From: Candidatus Woesearchaeota archaeon
GTDB taxonomy: Archaea > Nanobdellota > Nanobdellia > Woesearchaeales > GW2011-AR9
Length of the DNA: 64,000 nt
NCBI GenBank assembly: GCA_018696595.1
Contig: JABHQW010000003.1
Coordinates: 1-64,000, forward strand
Reading direction: 5' to 3'
Position 1 is the stretch's first letter; the number at the start of each line of letters is the position of its first letter. This document shows positions 24,845 to 34,336 of this stretch, piece after piece. The position numbers and the translations under genes were made by a program. The notes under the pieces are model-generated. The model ran no database searches, was not told where the DNA came from, and saw only the letters and a list, made by a program, of their open reading frames with translations.

Positions 24845-26137
24845 ATGAAATACGTATCAATACAAGAAGCGATTAAAAAGGGAAAAGGTAAAGTCTCAGT
24901 TAGAGGCTGGGTCCACAGAGAAAGAGGCAGCAACAAGTTTAAATTTATTACTTTAAGAGATGTTACTAATGTTATTCAATGTATTTTTGAAAAAGAGAAT
25001 TTTGGGCAGGAATGGGATGCTTTGGATAAAATGCAAGTTGAAACTTCTATTAAACTTACTGGAGATCTAAAAGAAGATAAAAGGGCTTCTAATGGATACG
25101 AAATTAATGTTAAAGAGTTTCATATTATTGGAGAAAGTGATAGTTATCCGATTACTAAAGATTTTTCTGTAGAACATTTAGCAGATAATAGACATTTATG
25201 GTTGAGAAGTAGAAAAATGGTTGCCATTATGAAAGTTCGAAGTACTTACATTCAGGCAAGAGATGAATTTTTCAGAAAAGAAGGATTCCACAGATTTGAT
25301 GCACCAATTATGCAACCAATGCAATGTGAAGGTGGCAGTACTTTGTTTGAAGTTAAATATTACAAAGATAAACAATATTTGTCTCAATCTTGGCAACTTT
25401 ATGCTGAAGCAGGAGTTTTTGGATTAGAAAAAATATATAATATGGGTCCAACATTTCGGGCAGAGAAATCTAAAACCAGTAGGCATCTTTCAGAATTTTG
25501 GATGGCAGAAGCAGAAGTGGCTTGGGCAGATTTGCACGATATCAGCGAATTAGCAAAAAGAGAATTAAAGTATTGTCTTAAAATAGTTGCTGAAGAACGA
25601 GCAGAAGAATTAAAACAGTTAGGGAAAGATGCTAAAGAAATTCTTAAAATGGTGAAGGCAGAATGGCCAACTATTAAGTATCGTGAAGCTCTAAAAATTC
25701 TTAAAACGAAATGTAAAATGGATGTTCCTTTTGGTAAGGATTTGAGGACCATAGAAGAAGAAGAATTGATGAAGCATTTTGATGTTCCTATTGTTGTTAC
25801 TCACTATCCTGTTGAAGTAATGGCTTTTTACAAACCAAGAGATCCTGAACAGATTGATGAAGCTTTATGTTTTGATATGTTAGCTCCTGAAGGCTACGGA
25901 GAAATCATTGGTGGCAGTCAAAGAAGTCTTGACATAAAAGATATGGAAGAACGCTTAAAGAAAGATGGTGAAGATGTTAAGGAGTATGGTTGGTACTTTG
26001 ATTTAAGAAAGTATGGCTCAATTCCACATTCTGGTTATGGTATTGGAGTAGAAAGAATTGTTCGTTGGGTTTGTGGTTTGGATAATATTAAAGATGCTAT
26101 TCCGTTTCCGAGAACTATGGACCGATATAAACCCTAA
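24845..26137 (+). CDS. asnS: Asparaginyl-tRNA synthetase (class IIb Asp/Asn type)
   Basis: The 430-residue enzyme has an N-terminal OB-fold (VRGWVHRERGSNKFKFITLR) and a class II catalytic core: motif 1 around FRKEGFHRFDAPIMQ, motif 2 TFRAEKSKTSRHLSEF and motif 3 GYGIGVERIVRWVCG. The closing motif resembles AsnRS more than archaeal AspRS, and the nearby asnA supports asparagine. AspRS is the alternative. Confidence 0.85.
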   Translation: MKYVSIQEAIKKGKGKVSVRGWVHRERGSNKFKFITLRDVTNVIQCIFEKENFGQEWDALDKMQVETSIKLTGDLKEDKRASNGYEINVKEFHIIGESDSYPITKDFSVEHLADNRHLWLRSRKMVAIMKVRSTYIQARDEFFRKEGFHRFDAPIMQPMQCEGGSTLFEVKYYKDKQYLSQSWQLYAEAGVFGLEKIYNMGPTFRAEKSKTSRHLSEFWMAEAEVAWADLHDISELAKRELKYCLKIVAEERAEELKQLGKDAKEILKMVKAEWPTIKYREALKILKTKCKMDVPFGKDLRTIEEEELMKHFDVPIVVTHYPVEVMAFYKPRDPEQIDEALCFDMLAPEGYGEIIGGSQRSLDIKDMEERLKKDGEDVKEYGWYFDLRKYGSIPHSGYGIGVERIVRWVCGLDNIKDAIPFPRTMDRYKP

Positions 26138-26209
26138 TCTTTCCATGCGCAAGTGTTTACCAATTAATTAACAAATATTTTTATATTACCTTTCTTTTTT
26201 ACTTCTAAA

Positions 26210-26710
26210 ATGACCCTACACTTCACACATAACCTGCAAGAAGCACAAAGTAATATCCAAGCAGAAGGTTATCATGAGATTATTGTGCATGATAAAGAAG
26301 AACCTAAAGATTATATGAATTCTTGTGATATTGTAGAGAAGTACGGAAATGCTAAACATGAAATTGTTGAATTGATTAATCAAGTTTATAATAAAAGTTT
26401 TAATCATCACAATTGGATCAATAAAAATTTAGAAGATGAAGTTGCTTATTTCATTAATGAGGTTGGTTCAAACTCATTGAATCATTCTGAGTTTAAAGCA
26501 CCTCATAAGTTTCACGTTTGGTTTGGTAAACAGGGATTCATTGTTGCAGTTGAACAGCTGGGTAAAGGATTTAATGCTGAAGATGTTCATGAGAATAAGA
26601 TTAAGAGTAATGAAGGCAGAGCTTTTGAATTTTTTAATAATTGTAAAAGTAAAATTTTCTTTGATGATTCAAAAGAAGCTAAGATTGTTTTTATGGAGCA
26701 TGAAATATGA
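26210..26710 (+). CDS. GHKL (HATPase_c)-like protein coupled to truD
   Basis: The 166-residue protein has an N-box-like segment FINEVGSNSLNHSE (about residues 85-98), then a G1-like VEQLGKGFNAEDV and a G2-like NEGRAFEFFNN, the order of a histidine-kinase/RsbW-type ATP-binding domain. The G1 motif has Glu instead of the adenine-binding Asp, so ATP binding is uncertain. Its last four bases overlap the truD start. Confidence 0.5.
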   Translation: MTLHFTHNLQEAQSNIQAEGYHEIIVHDKEEPKDYMNSCDIVEKYGNAKHEIVELINQVYNKSFNHHNWINKNLEDEVAYFINEVGSNSLNHSEFKAPHKFHVWFGKQGFIVAVEQLGKGFNAEDVHENKIKSNEGRAFEFFNNCKSKIFFDDSKEAKIVFMEHEI

Positions 26711-27714
26711 GTAATTATATCCTAAAACAAATACCAGAAGATTTTGTTGTAACAGAAGTCAGTAATCTTAACGTTTTAGATAATGGTAAGTTTGCTTATG
26801 TTTTAATGAAGAAGACTAACCGTAATACTTTAGATTGTGTTAGGGAAATAGCAAAACAACTTAACATTAGAGAAAAAGATGTTGGTTTTGCTGGTAGTAA
26901 AGATAAGAACGCAGTTACTTCACAATTAATTTCTATTAAGAATGTTTCTAAAGAAAAGATTGCTTCTATTAATGTTGATAATGTTTCTCTAAAGATAGTT
27001 GGATATAATAACAAACCAATCTCTTTAGGTGATTTATCAGGAAACAAATTTGAGATTGTTGTTAGAGACTTAGATTCTGTTAAGGTTCAAGAAACTAACT
27101 TTGTTGCCAATTACTTTGATGAACAAAGGTTCTCTGTTCACAATGTTGCTATTGGAAGAAATATGATTAAGAAAGAGTTTAAGGAAGCTGTTAAGTTAAT
27201 GAATGATACTCGTGCGGATGAACATTTAGAGAAACATAAGAATGATTCCATTGGCGCCATGAAGAAATTGCCTAAAAGATTGTTGATGATGTATGTTCAT
27301 TCTTATCAGAGTTATTTGTGGAATGAAACTTTAAGAATTTATTTAGAAGAAAATTCTAAGGTTGTTAATAAAATGAAATATTCTCTTGGTGAGTTCGTGT
27401 TTGTTTCTGAAAAGAAATTTTTACAAATTCCTTTAATTGGATTTAATGATGGTTTAGTTACAGAAGAAGTTAAAGAAATAATAGATGAAATCATGAAAAA
27501 AGAAAAACTTAAGCATTCTGATTTTATCATTAAACAAATCCCTGAATTGTCTTTAGAGGGAGATTTAAGAAATGCTTTCGTTGATGTTAAGGATTTAAAA
27601 ATTGGCAAAACAGAAAAAGATGAACTGAATACTGGTAAGAAGAAAGTTAAGGTTTATTTTTCATTAGGTAAAGGTTCTTATGCCACTATGGTTGTTAGGA
27701 AACTAATTAATTGA
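26707..27714 (+). CDS. truD: tRNA pseudouridine synthase TruD
   Basis: The 335-residue enzyme shows the TruD family start (LKQIPEDFVVTEVSN), the motif AGSKDKNAVTSQ with the catalytic Asp (about residues 60-71) and a later ARNA/NYFDEQRFSVHN block, with YVHSYQSYLWNE in the insertion domain. It makes pseudouridine in tRNA (position 13 in the known bacterial case). It is coupled to the preceding GHKL-like gene. Confidence 0.92.
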   Translation: MSNYILKQIPEDFVVTEVSNLNVLDNGKFAYVLMKKTNRNTLDCVREIAKQLNIREKDVGFAGSKDKNAVTSQLISIKNVSKEKIASINVDNVSLKIVGYNNKPISLGDLSGNKFEIVVRDLDSVKVQETNFVANYFDEQRFSVHNVAIGRNMIKKEFKEAVKLMNDTRADEHLEKHKNDSIGAMKKLPKRLLMMYVHSYQSYLWNETLRIYLEENSKVVNKMKYSLGEFVFVSEKKFLQIPLIGFNDGLVTEEVKEIIDEIMKKEKLKHSDFIIKQIPELSLEGDLRNAFVDVKDLKIGKTEKDELNTGKKKVKVYFSLGKGSYATMVVRKLIN

Positions 27715-27745
27715 AATGTGGTCTTGAGTTTCTAAAACTTTATTA

Positions 27746-28456
27746 ATGATTGCTGTAAATGTGAAATCTATGAAAAATAATAATCCCATCAATCCACATT
27801 ATGTTCCTGAACAAAAGACGCCTTTCTGGAGAAAGCCAGGTTTTGGTATGGGGGCATTTGTAGGTACAGTAGTATTAGCATCTCTTGGTGCAGTTAATTA
27901 TACTTTATTTAAAGAACCTATAGATTCATTTGTTCACAAAAAAGTAATGCCTGCAGTTTATGAAATGGTTGATGAAGAATATGTTGAACCATTAAGAAAC
28001 ATTTATGATCCAAAAGAAGTAAGAAAAACGGGAAAATGGGCAGCAAATTGTGATTTACAATATGAAGAACGTGATGATGATAAAAAAGTCTTTGAAGCAG
28101 AATGTTGGTTTAATGATGGGCGAAAAACAGTTACTGGATGTGATTTTCCCAATGCAACAGAAACCGGCACAGTAGATGTTGACCCTTTCGTTTACATTAG
28201 TCAATTTGCAACGTATCGTGGGGAAGACGCTTTAGACAGACTTAAAGAAGATTTTGATGATTGTCCACAATTAGATTCAATTATGATCTCTGGGAAATCT
28301 ACATCAAAGAAGGTTAATGGCTTACATGAATTTACACATCATCCTGTGCCTTCACCGTGGACATTAGAAGATCTTACAGAACCAGAACTTCAGAAGATTG
28401 CAAACCATTTTGACAAACAAAAATTTGCTCCTTATAGGACTTTAATGGGAATGTAA
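27746..28456 (+). CDS. Membrane-anchored protein of unknown function
   Basis: The 236-residue protein has one membrane segment at about residues 36-54 and a soluble remainder outside with four cysteines (NCDLQ, AECWF, TGCDF, DDCPQ). No recognisable domain. The ATG at 27770 is an alternative start that gives a shorter cytoplasmic head. The four cysteines could form two disulphides. Confidence 0.5.
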   Translation: MIAVNVKSMKNNNPINPHYVPEQKTPFWRKPGFGMGAFVGTVVLASLGAVNYTLFKEPIDSFVHKKVMPAVYEMVDEEYVEPLRNIYDPKEVRKTGKWAANCDLQYEERDDDKKVFEAECWFNDGRKTVTGCDFPNATETGTVDVDPFVYISQFATYRGEDALDRLKEDFDDCPQLDSIMISGKSTSKKVNGLHEFTHHPVPSPWTLEDLTEPELQKIANHFDKQKFAPYRTLMGM

Positions 28457-28500
28457 GTTGTTAGGAAAATATTAAATACTTCTGCTTAATCTTTTCATTT

Positions 28501-28623
28501 ATGAAAAAGAAAAGTTTTATCCAGAAATTAATGGATAAATTAGATAAAAGACTTAAAGAGAAATCCGAAGAGAAACCTTGCTGTTGTTCTGATCAGAAAA
28601 GCAAACAAAAATGTTGCAAGTAA
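28501..28623 (+). CDS. Cys-rich mini-protein before the ArsP-type permease
   Basis: This 40-residue frame encodes a basic helix followed by KPCCCSDQKSKQKCCK, with five cysteines. It overlaps the start of the permease gene by 13 bases, so they are translated together. A thiol-rich tail beside a heavy-metal or metalloid permease suggests that it captures the ion for export (inference). A TATA-like AATATTAAAT lies 30 bases before its ATG. Confidence 0.6.
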   Translation: MKKKSFIQKLMDKLDKRLKEKSEEKPCCCSDQKSKQKCCK

Positions 28624-29567
28624 TTATTGATTGGCTCTTGTATGGTGTCTTTAATCTAGATTCAGCTTCAAAAGTAATACAATCTATCAACTTTTTTCTT
28701 TATGATTCTGTTAAAATCTTATTGTTACTAATTATTTTAATTGCAGTTGTTGGTTTCTTAAGAACTTATTTGCCACAGAAGAAAGTTAAACAATGGTTAA
28801 GTAAAAAGTTTCCTGTATTAAGTAACATTTTTGCATCTTCATTTGGGGCAATTACTCCTTTCTGTTCTTGTTCATCGATTCCTATTTTCCTTGGTTTTTT
28901 AGAGGGGGGAGTTCCTTTAGGTGTAGCGTTTTCATTCCTAATTACATCTCCTTTAGTTAACGAATATCTGGTTGTTTTGATGTTGGGGTTCTTTGGTTGG
29001 AAAATTACTACTGCTTATGTTTTAAGTGGAATAACAATCGGTGTTGTAGGCGGATTTATTTTAGGAAAGTTAAACTTAGAAAAATATTTGGAAAAGGATT
29101 TGATTGCTTCTCGGAAACAATTGCAAGAAATTGTTTATTCTAATTTGAAAGCAAGATTTAAGTTTGGAATTAATGAAGCTTTATCTATTACCAAAAAGAT
29201 TTGGCTCTGGGTTTTGGTTGGAGTTGCTTTTGGAGCAATCGTTCACAATTATGTCCCTCAAGAGTTTATTCAACGAGTAATTGAATCTGGTGGCATTTTT
29301 ACTGTTCCAATTGCTGTTTTATTGGGAGTGCCAATGTACGGAAGTTGTGCTGCAATAGTTCCAATTGCAGTAGTTTTATTTCAGAAAGGTGTTCCAATTG
29401 GAACTGCTCTTGCTTTTATGATGGCTACTGCTGCTTTAAGTTTACCTGAAGCAATTATTCTAAGAAGAGCAATGAAATTAAAATTAATTTTAATATTCTT
29501 TGGAGTTGTTACTTTAGCAATCATATTTACAGGATATTTTTTTAATTTATTACAGTTGTTAATCTGA
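28611..29567 (+). CDS. Permease of the ArsP_1/DUF318 family
   Basis: The 318-residue protein has about eight membrane segments and the family signature TPFCSCSSIPIFLGFLEGGV (about residues 82-101), followed by TSPLVNEYLVV, then GVPMYGSCAAIVPIA in the second half. This family includes ArsP, which exports organoarsenicals, and relatives for other substrates. The Cys-Ser-Cys motif is central to transport. It overlaps the Cys-rich mini-gene before it. Confidence 0.85.
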   Translation: MLQVIIDWLLYGVFNLDSASKVIQSINFFLYDSVKILLLLIILIAVVGFLRTYLPQKKVKQWLSKKFPVLSNIFASSFGAITPFCSCSSIPIFLGFLEGGVPLGVAFSFLITSPLVNEYLVVLMLGFFGWKITTAYVLSGITIGVVGGFILGKLNLEKYLEKDLIASRKQLQEIVYSNLKARFKFGINEALSITKKIWLWVLVGVAFGAIVHNYVPQEFIQRVIESGGIFTVPIAVLLGVPMYGSCAAIVPIAVVLFQKGVPIGTALAFMMATAALSLPEAIILRRAMKLKLILIFFGVVTLAIIFTGYFFNLLQLLI

Positions 29568-29622
29568 GGAAAATATTAAATACTTCTAAATAATAGTTTT
29601 TACATTAAAGAGGTGTTTAATA

Positions 29623-29871
29623 ATGAAAAAAATAATAATAAGTGTTCTGTCAACAATTTTAGCTTTACCTGCAGTTCTTGCTACAGGTACTTGGAACAAG
29701 ACTGGTGCGTGCGGTTTTTATGGATCAAAAGGTGGGCATTGGATGGTTGGCTGGGGATTATTGAAGTTAGTATACTTAGCAGTGGCTGTATTTATTGTTT
29801 CAGCAATATTTTGGTGGACATATAAATGGATTGTTGTTGGTAAGGGTTCAATAAAAAGAAAAAAGAGGTAA
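29623..29871 (+). CDS. Small secreted or membrane protein
   Basis: The 82-residue protein has an N-terminal signal segment (about 4-20) and a second membrane segment (about 47-68), with a basic tail KGSIKRKKR. GAGGTG lies before the ATG. It is the first of three small membrane proteins in a tight run (gaps of 6 and 16 bases) between the permease and the ZIP transporter. No family recognised. Confidence 0.55.
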   Translation: MKKIIISVLSTILALPAVLATGTWNKTGACGFYGSKGGHWMVGWGLLKLVYLAVAVFIVSAIFWWTYKWIVVGKGSIKRKKR

Positions 29872-29877
29872 ATTAAA

Positions 29878-30078
29878 ATGGGATTAGCACAATTATTTAA
29901 TTATAAAAAGAAACGGTTTACATTATTGGAAGTTGCTTCAGATGAAATTGCAATGTTTGCTTTAGCATTCCTAATAGCTAAATATTGGATGGGTGTAACC
30001 TCTTTAGCTTGGTATTGGTATGTAATAGTATTTGCAGTTTTTCTCATTAAACCAATGATGGCAATGTTAAAAAAATAA
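29878..30078 (+). CDS. Small membrane protein
   Basis: The 66-residue protein has two closely spaced membrane segments (about 22-40 and 44-62). An AGAGGT ribosome binding site lies at the end of the previous gene. Part of the run 29623-30466; function unknown. Confidence 0.55.
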   Translation: MGLAQLFNYKKKRFTLLEVASDEIAMFALAFLIAKYWMGVTSLAWYWYVIVFAVFLIKPMMAMLKK

Positions 30079-30094
30079 AAAGAGGTAAAATAAA

Positions 30095-30466
30095 ATGAAT
30101 CCAATGGAAATAATTGCATTAGTAGTTTCAATATTAACTTTGTTGAAAATAATTGTGTTTTTGTTTAACCCAAGATGGTTAATGAAATTAGTAGAATCAA
30201 TGCATAAATATATTGTTTTGCAAGCTGTGTCTGTAAGTATCTTTATTTTGGCATTAGGCGCTTATTTAGTGATGTTTTTAGGAGTTGTCAATTTAATCGT
30301 GGCATCTTTGTTTGGAATGATGACTTTTGCTTTAGTTTTATTAATGTCTCCAAAACTTTACTTAAAGTTCGGAAAAGACATCATTAAGAACAGAAAAGCA
30401 TTGATTCCAGTGTTTTTAATTTGGGGTGTATTATCTGTCTGGACATTGTGGACTTTGTTCGGTTAA
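30095..30466 (+). CDS. Membrane protein with four membrane segments
   Basis: The 123-residue protein is almost wholly hydrophobic with four membrane segments (about 4-24, 44-64, 67-85, 103-122). AGAGGT precedes the ATG. It closes the run of small membrane proteins; a metal-related role is only suggested by the neighbours. Confidence 0.5.
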   Translation: MNPMEIIALVVSILTLLKIIVFLFNPRWLMKLVESMHKYIVLQAVSVSIFILALGAYLVMFLGVVNLIVASLFGMMTFALVLLMSPKLYLKFGKDIIKNRKALIPVFLIWGVLSVWTLWTLFG

Positions 30467-30505
30467 GGGAACATTTATATATTTCTTTTTTTTCTTTAAC
30501 TTAAA

Positions 30506-31249
30506 ATGGGAGTAATCATTTATACAATATTATCTGTAATTATAGTTTCTCTAATCTCATTATTGGGGATTGTATTCTTTTTGTTACAAAAATCAACATT
30601 AAAGAAAACATTATTGTTTTTAGTCAGTTTATCTGCTGGATCTTTATTCGGTGGTGCATTATTACATTTGCTTCCAGAAGCGATTGAGAAGTCTGGTTTC
30701 ACTTTAACAGTTTCATTATCAGTTCTTTCAGGAATAATAGTTTTCTTCTTAATAGAGAAGTATGTTCATTGGCATCATTGTCACGATCCAGAATGTGGTG
30801 GCCATAAACATCATTTAGTTGTTATGAACTTAGTTGGAGATGGAGTACATAATTTCATTGACGGATTAATTATTGCTGTTAGTTATATTGCTAGTATCCC
30901 TCTTGGAATTGCTACAACTATTGCTGTAATTTTACACGAAGTCCCGCAAGAGATTGGCGATTTTGGTGTTTTATTATATTCTGGATTAAAGAAAAGTAAA
31001 GCTTTATTTTACAATTTACTTTCTGCATTATTAGCTATTGTTGGAGCTATTGTTGGTTTAACATTTGCTTCAGAAACATTCATTAGTTTAATCATTCCTT
31101 TTGCTGCCGGTGGATTTATTTACATTGCTGGTTCCGATTTAATTCCAGAATTACATAAAGAATGTGGGCCTAAGGATTCTTTCTGGCATATCTTTGCATT
31201 GTTGTTAGGGGTTGGATTAATGGTTGCATTGAAGTTTATTGTTGTTTAA
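30506..31249 (+). CDS. ZIP-family metal transporter
   Basis: The 247-residue protein has about eight membrane segments, a His-rich loop (HWHHCHDPECGGHKHH, about residues 91-106) and the two ZIP metal-site helices: NLVGDGVHNFIDGL and ILHEVPQEIGDF. ZIP proteins carry zinc or iron into the cytoplasm. Together with the permease at 28611 it forms a local metal-handling group. A TATA-like TTTATATATT lies about 30 bases before the ATG. Confidence 0.9.
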   Translation: MGVIIYTILSVIIVSLISLLGIVFFLLQKSTLKKTLLFLVSLSAGSLFGGALLHLLPEAIEKSGFTLTVSLSVLSGIIVFFLIEKYVHWHHCHDPECGGHKHHLVVMNLVGDGVHNFIDGLIIAVSYIASIPLGIATTIAVILHEVPQEIGDFGVLLYSGLKKSKALFYNLLSALLAIVGAIVGLTFASETFISLIIPFAAGGFIYIAGSDLIPELHKECGPKDSFWHIFALLLGVGLMVALKFIVV

Positions 31250-31339
31250 TTCTATCGGACCCACTCCCGCACTAGACAACCTCGGAAAAGATATATAAAG
31301 TACCTCCTCAAATAAACATTAAGTAGATGTTCTAGTTCA

Positions 31340-34273
31340 ATGATAACCAAAATAAAAGACCCATATAAATCTGTACATTTGAAGTCTATACTTCATCCAC
31401 TTATCAATAAATGGTTCTTCAAGAAATTTAAAGATTTCTCACTCCCTCAATTATACGGAGTAATGGAGATCCATAAAAGAAAAAACGTTTTAATCTCAGC
31501 ACCAACGGGAGCAACTAAAACGTTAACTGGATTTCTTGCGATTTTAAACGAATTAATAGATTCTGCTAAGAAACAAATTTTAGAAGATAAAGTTTATTGT
31601 GTTTACGTTTCTCCATTAAAAGCGTTAAACAACGACATTGCAAAAAACTTAGTTGAACCTTTACAAGAATTAGAAGAACTTAACAAAGATAAATTAGGTA
31701 TTAGAATTGGAGTAAGAACGGGTGATACAACTGCTTATGAGAAAGTAAAGATGTTGAAGAATGCTCCTCATATTTTAATCACAACTCCCGAAAGCTTAGC
31801 AATCATGATTAATTCTCCAAAATTTAAAGAGAAACTCAAAGATGTGCAATGGTTAATTGCAGATGAAATTCACGCTTTGGCAGATAATAAGCGAGGAGTA
31901 CATTTTAATCTGACCATGGAAAGATTGCAAAGAATTTCTCCAGGGATGGCTAGAGTGGGATTATCCGCAACAATCGCACCATTAGATGAGATTGCAAAAT
32001 ATTTAGTTGGTTACAAAGGAGATGATTTGAGAGATTGTGGTATCATTGATGTGCAGTTCGCTCAGAAAAACAACGATTTTTCTGGCGTGCCACAAACTCC
32101 TGGAGTTTGTCAGCACATTAAGGAAATGGATTTGCAAGTTCTCAGTCCAGTAAAAAGTCTTGTTGATACAGATTATATGATGAAACATAACAAGATGTAT
32201 GAACTGATGCACAAACTTGTACAAGAACATCGTACTACTGTAATTTTTACAAATACTAGATCTGCTACAGAAAGGGTTGTTCATAATCTTAAAGAAAGAT
32301 TTCCAAAATTATACAACGACACAAACATAGCTGCTCATCACGGCAGTTTAGGGAAAGAAGCGCGATTCAAAACTGAACAGGACTTAAGAGAAGGAAATCT
32401 AAAAGTTGTTGTTTCTTCAACAAGTTTAGAATTAGGAATTGATATTGGGTATGTAGATATAGTTCTTTGTTTAGGAAGTCCTAAATCTGTAGCCCGTTTC
32501 CTTCAAAGAGCTGGTCGGGCAGGGCATCAATTACACTCTACAGTAAAAGCTAGAATAATTGTTATGGACAGAGATGATTTAGTTGAATGTTCTCTGTTAC
32601 TAAAAGCGGCTAAAGAAAGAAAGATTGACAGAATTCATATTCCAATCAATGCTTTAGATGTTTTAGCGCAACACATTTACGGTATCGCAATTAATGGAGT
32701 TATTAATATTTATGAAATGTTTCATCTGATTAAGAATTGTTATTGTTATCATGATTTAACGTGGGATGATTTTTTTGAATTAATAAAATATCTCTCTGGA
32801 GAATATGTTTCTTTAGAAGAACGATACGTTTATGCCAGAATATGGTACGATCAAGAAACTGGTAATATTGGTAAGAGGGGTAAACTAGCTAGAGTAATTT
32901 ACATGACAAATATTGGAACAATCCCCGAAGAAACTTTTGTTAAAGTTAAAGTTGGCGAACAAATTGTAGGATCTATTGATGAGGGTTTCTTAGAACGTTT
33001 AAGACCAGGAGATGTTTTTGTTTTAGGTGGAAGTGTTTACATGTTTAAATTTAGTAGAGGGATGACTGCACAAGTTAGTACTTCTGTAAATCGACCACCA
33101 ACAGTTCCATCTTGGTTTTCAGAAATGTTACCTTTAAGTTTTGATTTAGCGATGGAAATTAATAAATTCAGATTTTTAATGGAAGATAAGTTCAAACAAA
33201 ATCTTAACAAAAAAGAAATGCTCAAATTTATCAATGAATATCTTTATGTTGATGATAAGGCTGCAAATTCAATTTATCAATTTTTTTATGAACAATATCA
33301 GTTCTCTGAAATTCCTTCTGGTAAAAAGATTGTGGTTGAGAAATATTCAGAACGAGGAATGAATTATGTTATCTTTAATACTTTATTTGGAAGAAGAGTT
33401 AATGATTGTCTTGCTAGATCTCTTGCTTATGCCATTGGCCGTTCACAACATCGAGATGTAGAAATAGGAATTACTGATAATGGTTTTTATTTGTCTTCTG
33501 ATAAACTGTTTAATGCTTTACGTGCATTTGAATTGTTAAAAACAGAAGACTTTAGGTCAATACTAGAGAATGCTATCGAAAGAAGCGAAGTGCTTTCCAG
33601 AAGGTTTAGACATTGTGCTGTACGTTCGTTAATGATTCTTCGTTCATATATGGGACGAAAGAAAAGTGCTGGAAGAATGCAAGTTGGTAGTAGAATTTTA
33701 TTTAATGCAGTTAAACGAATTGGTAATAATTTTCCTATTCTGAAAGAAGCAAGAAGAGAAGTTCTTGAAGACTTAATGGATTATAAGAATGCGCAAGTAA
33801 TAATTGATGGTGTAATTGATGGAACTGTTTCTTTAGTTGAAACAAATAATCTGATGCCTAGTCCGTTTGCTTTTGGTTTAATCATCGGTGGTTATTCTGA
33901 TGTGATTAAAATTGAAGATAAACAAGAATTCTTGAAACGAATGCATCAAATGGTTCTGGCCAAGATTGCTCTTAAGGATGGTAAGAAGCTAATTAAGAAA
34001 AAGAAAGAAGAGTTTTCTTATGTTGGTTTTTGGGATGAACAGAAAAAGAAGCAAGAAGAACGTAAAGATGTTCTTCAAGAAAAGTTAAAAATGCAAATCT
34101 GGAATCTGAAACGTGTACCTGTTTACGCTAAAGAAGAGTTGGTTAAATTAGTTGAAACTGGTAATATGGGTAAAAAAGTTTGGGAAGAAATTGATAATCA
34201 TAAAGAAGAAGTTGAGAAAGTTTGGCCTGACGAGTTAAGGGAGTTTGTCTTTGGTAAGAAGAGAATTGTTTGA
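31340..34273 (+). CDS. lhr: Lhr-type large helicase
   Basis: The 977-residue superfamily 2 helicase has motif I APTGATKTLTGF (about residues 54-65), DEIHAL (about 175-180), SATIAPL, the second RecA domain with TSLELGIDIG and QRAGRAGHQ, and the Lhr-core region with PTVPSWFSEMLPLSFDLA. Lhr proteins unwind RNA:DNA and forked DNA in repair. Motif I reads GATKT where the family usually has GSGKT, so the Walker glycine before Lys is Thr here. Confidence 0.92.
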   Translation: MITKIKDPYKSVHLKSILHPLINKWFFKKFKDFSLPQLYGVMEIHKRKNVLISAPTGATKTLTGFLAILNELIDSAKKQILEDKVYCVYVSPLKALNNDIAKNLVEPLQELEELNKDKLGIRIGVRTGDTTAYEKVKMLKNAPHILITTPESLAIMINSPKFKEKLKDVQWLIADEIHALADNKRGVHFNLTMERLQRISPGMARVGLSATIAPLDEIAKYLVGYKGDDLRDCGIIDVQFAQKNNDFSGVPQTPGVCQHIKEMDLQVLSPVKSLVDTDYMMKHNKMYELMHKLVQEHRTTVIFTNTRSATERVVHNLKERFPKLYNDTNIAAHHGSLGKEARFKTEQDLREGNLKVVVSSTSLELGIDIGYVDIVLCLGSPKSVARFLQRAGRAGHQLHSTVKARIIVMDRDDLVECSLLLKAAKERKIDRIHIPINALDVLAQHIYGIAINGVINIYEMFHLIKNCYCYHDLTWDDFFELIKYLSGEYVSLEERYVYARIWYDQETGNIGKRGKLARVIYMTNIGTIPEETFVKVKVGEQIVGSIDEGFLERLRPGDVFVLGGSVYMFKFSRGMTAQVSTSVNRPPTVPSWFSEMLPLSFDLAMEINKFRFLMEDKFKQNLNKKEMLKFINEYLYVDDKAANSIYQFFYEQYQFSEIPSGKKIVVEKYSERGMNYVIFNTLFGRRVNDCLARSLAYAIGRSQHRDVEIGITDNGFYLSSDKLFNALRAFELLKTEDFRSILENAIERSEVLSRRFRHCAVRSLMILRSYMGRKKSAGRMQVGSRILFNAVKRIGNNFPILKEARREVLEDLMDYKNAQVIIDGVIDGTVSLVETNNLMPSPFAFGLIIGGYSDVIKIEDKQEFLKRMHQMVLAKIALKDGKKLIKKKKEEFSYVGFWDEQKKKQEERKDVLQEKLKMQIWNLKRVPVYAKEELVKLVETGNMGKKVWEEIDNHKEEVEKVWPDELREFVFGKKRIV

Positions 34274-34336
34274 AATCCGTAAATCTTGCGTTTTTCTTAG
34301 AAATGTTTATATATTTATTACTTTTAAGTAGAGATT

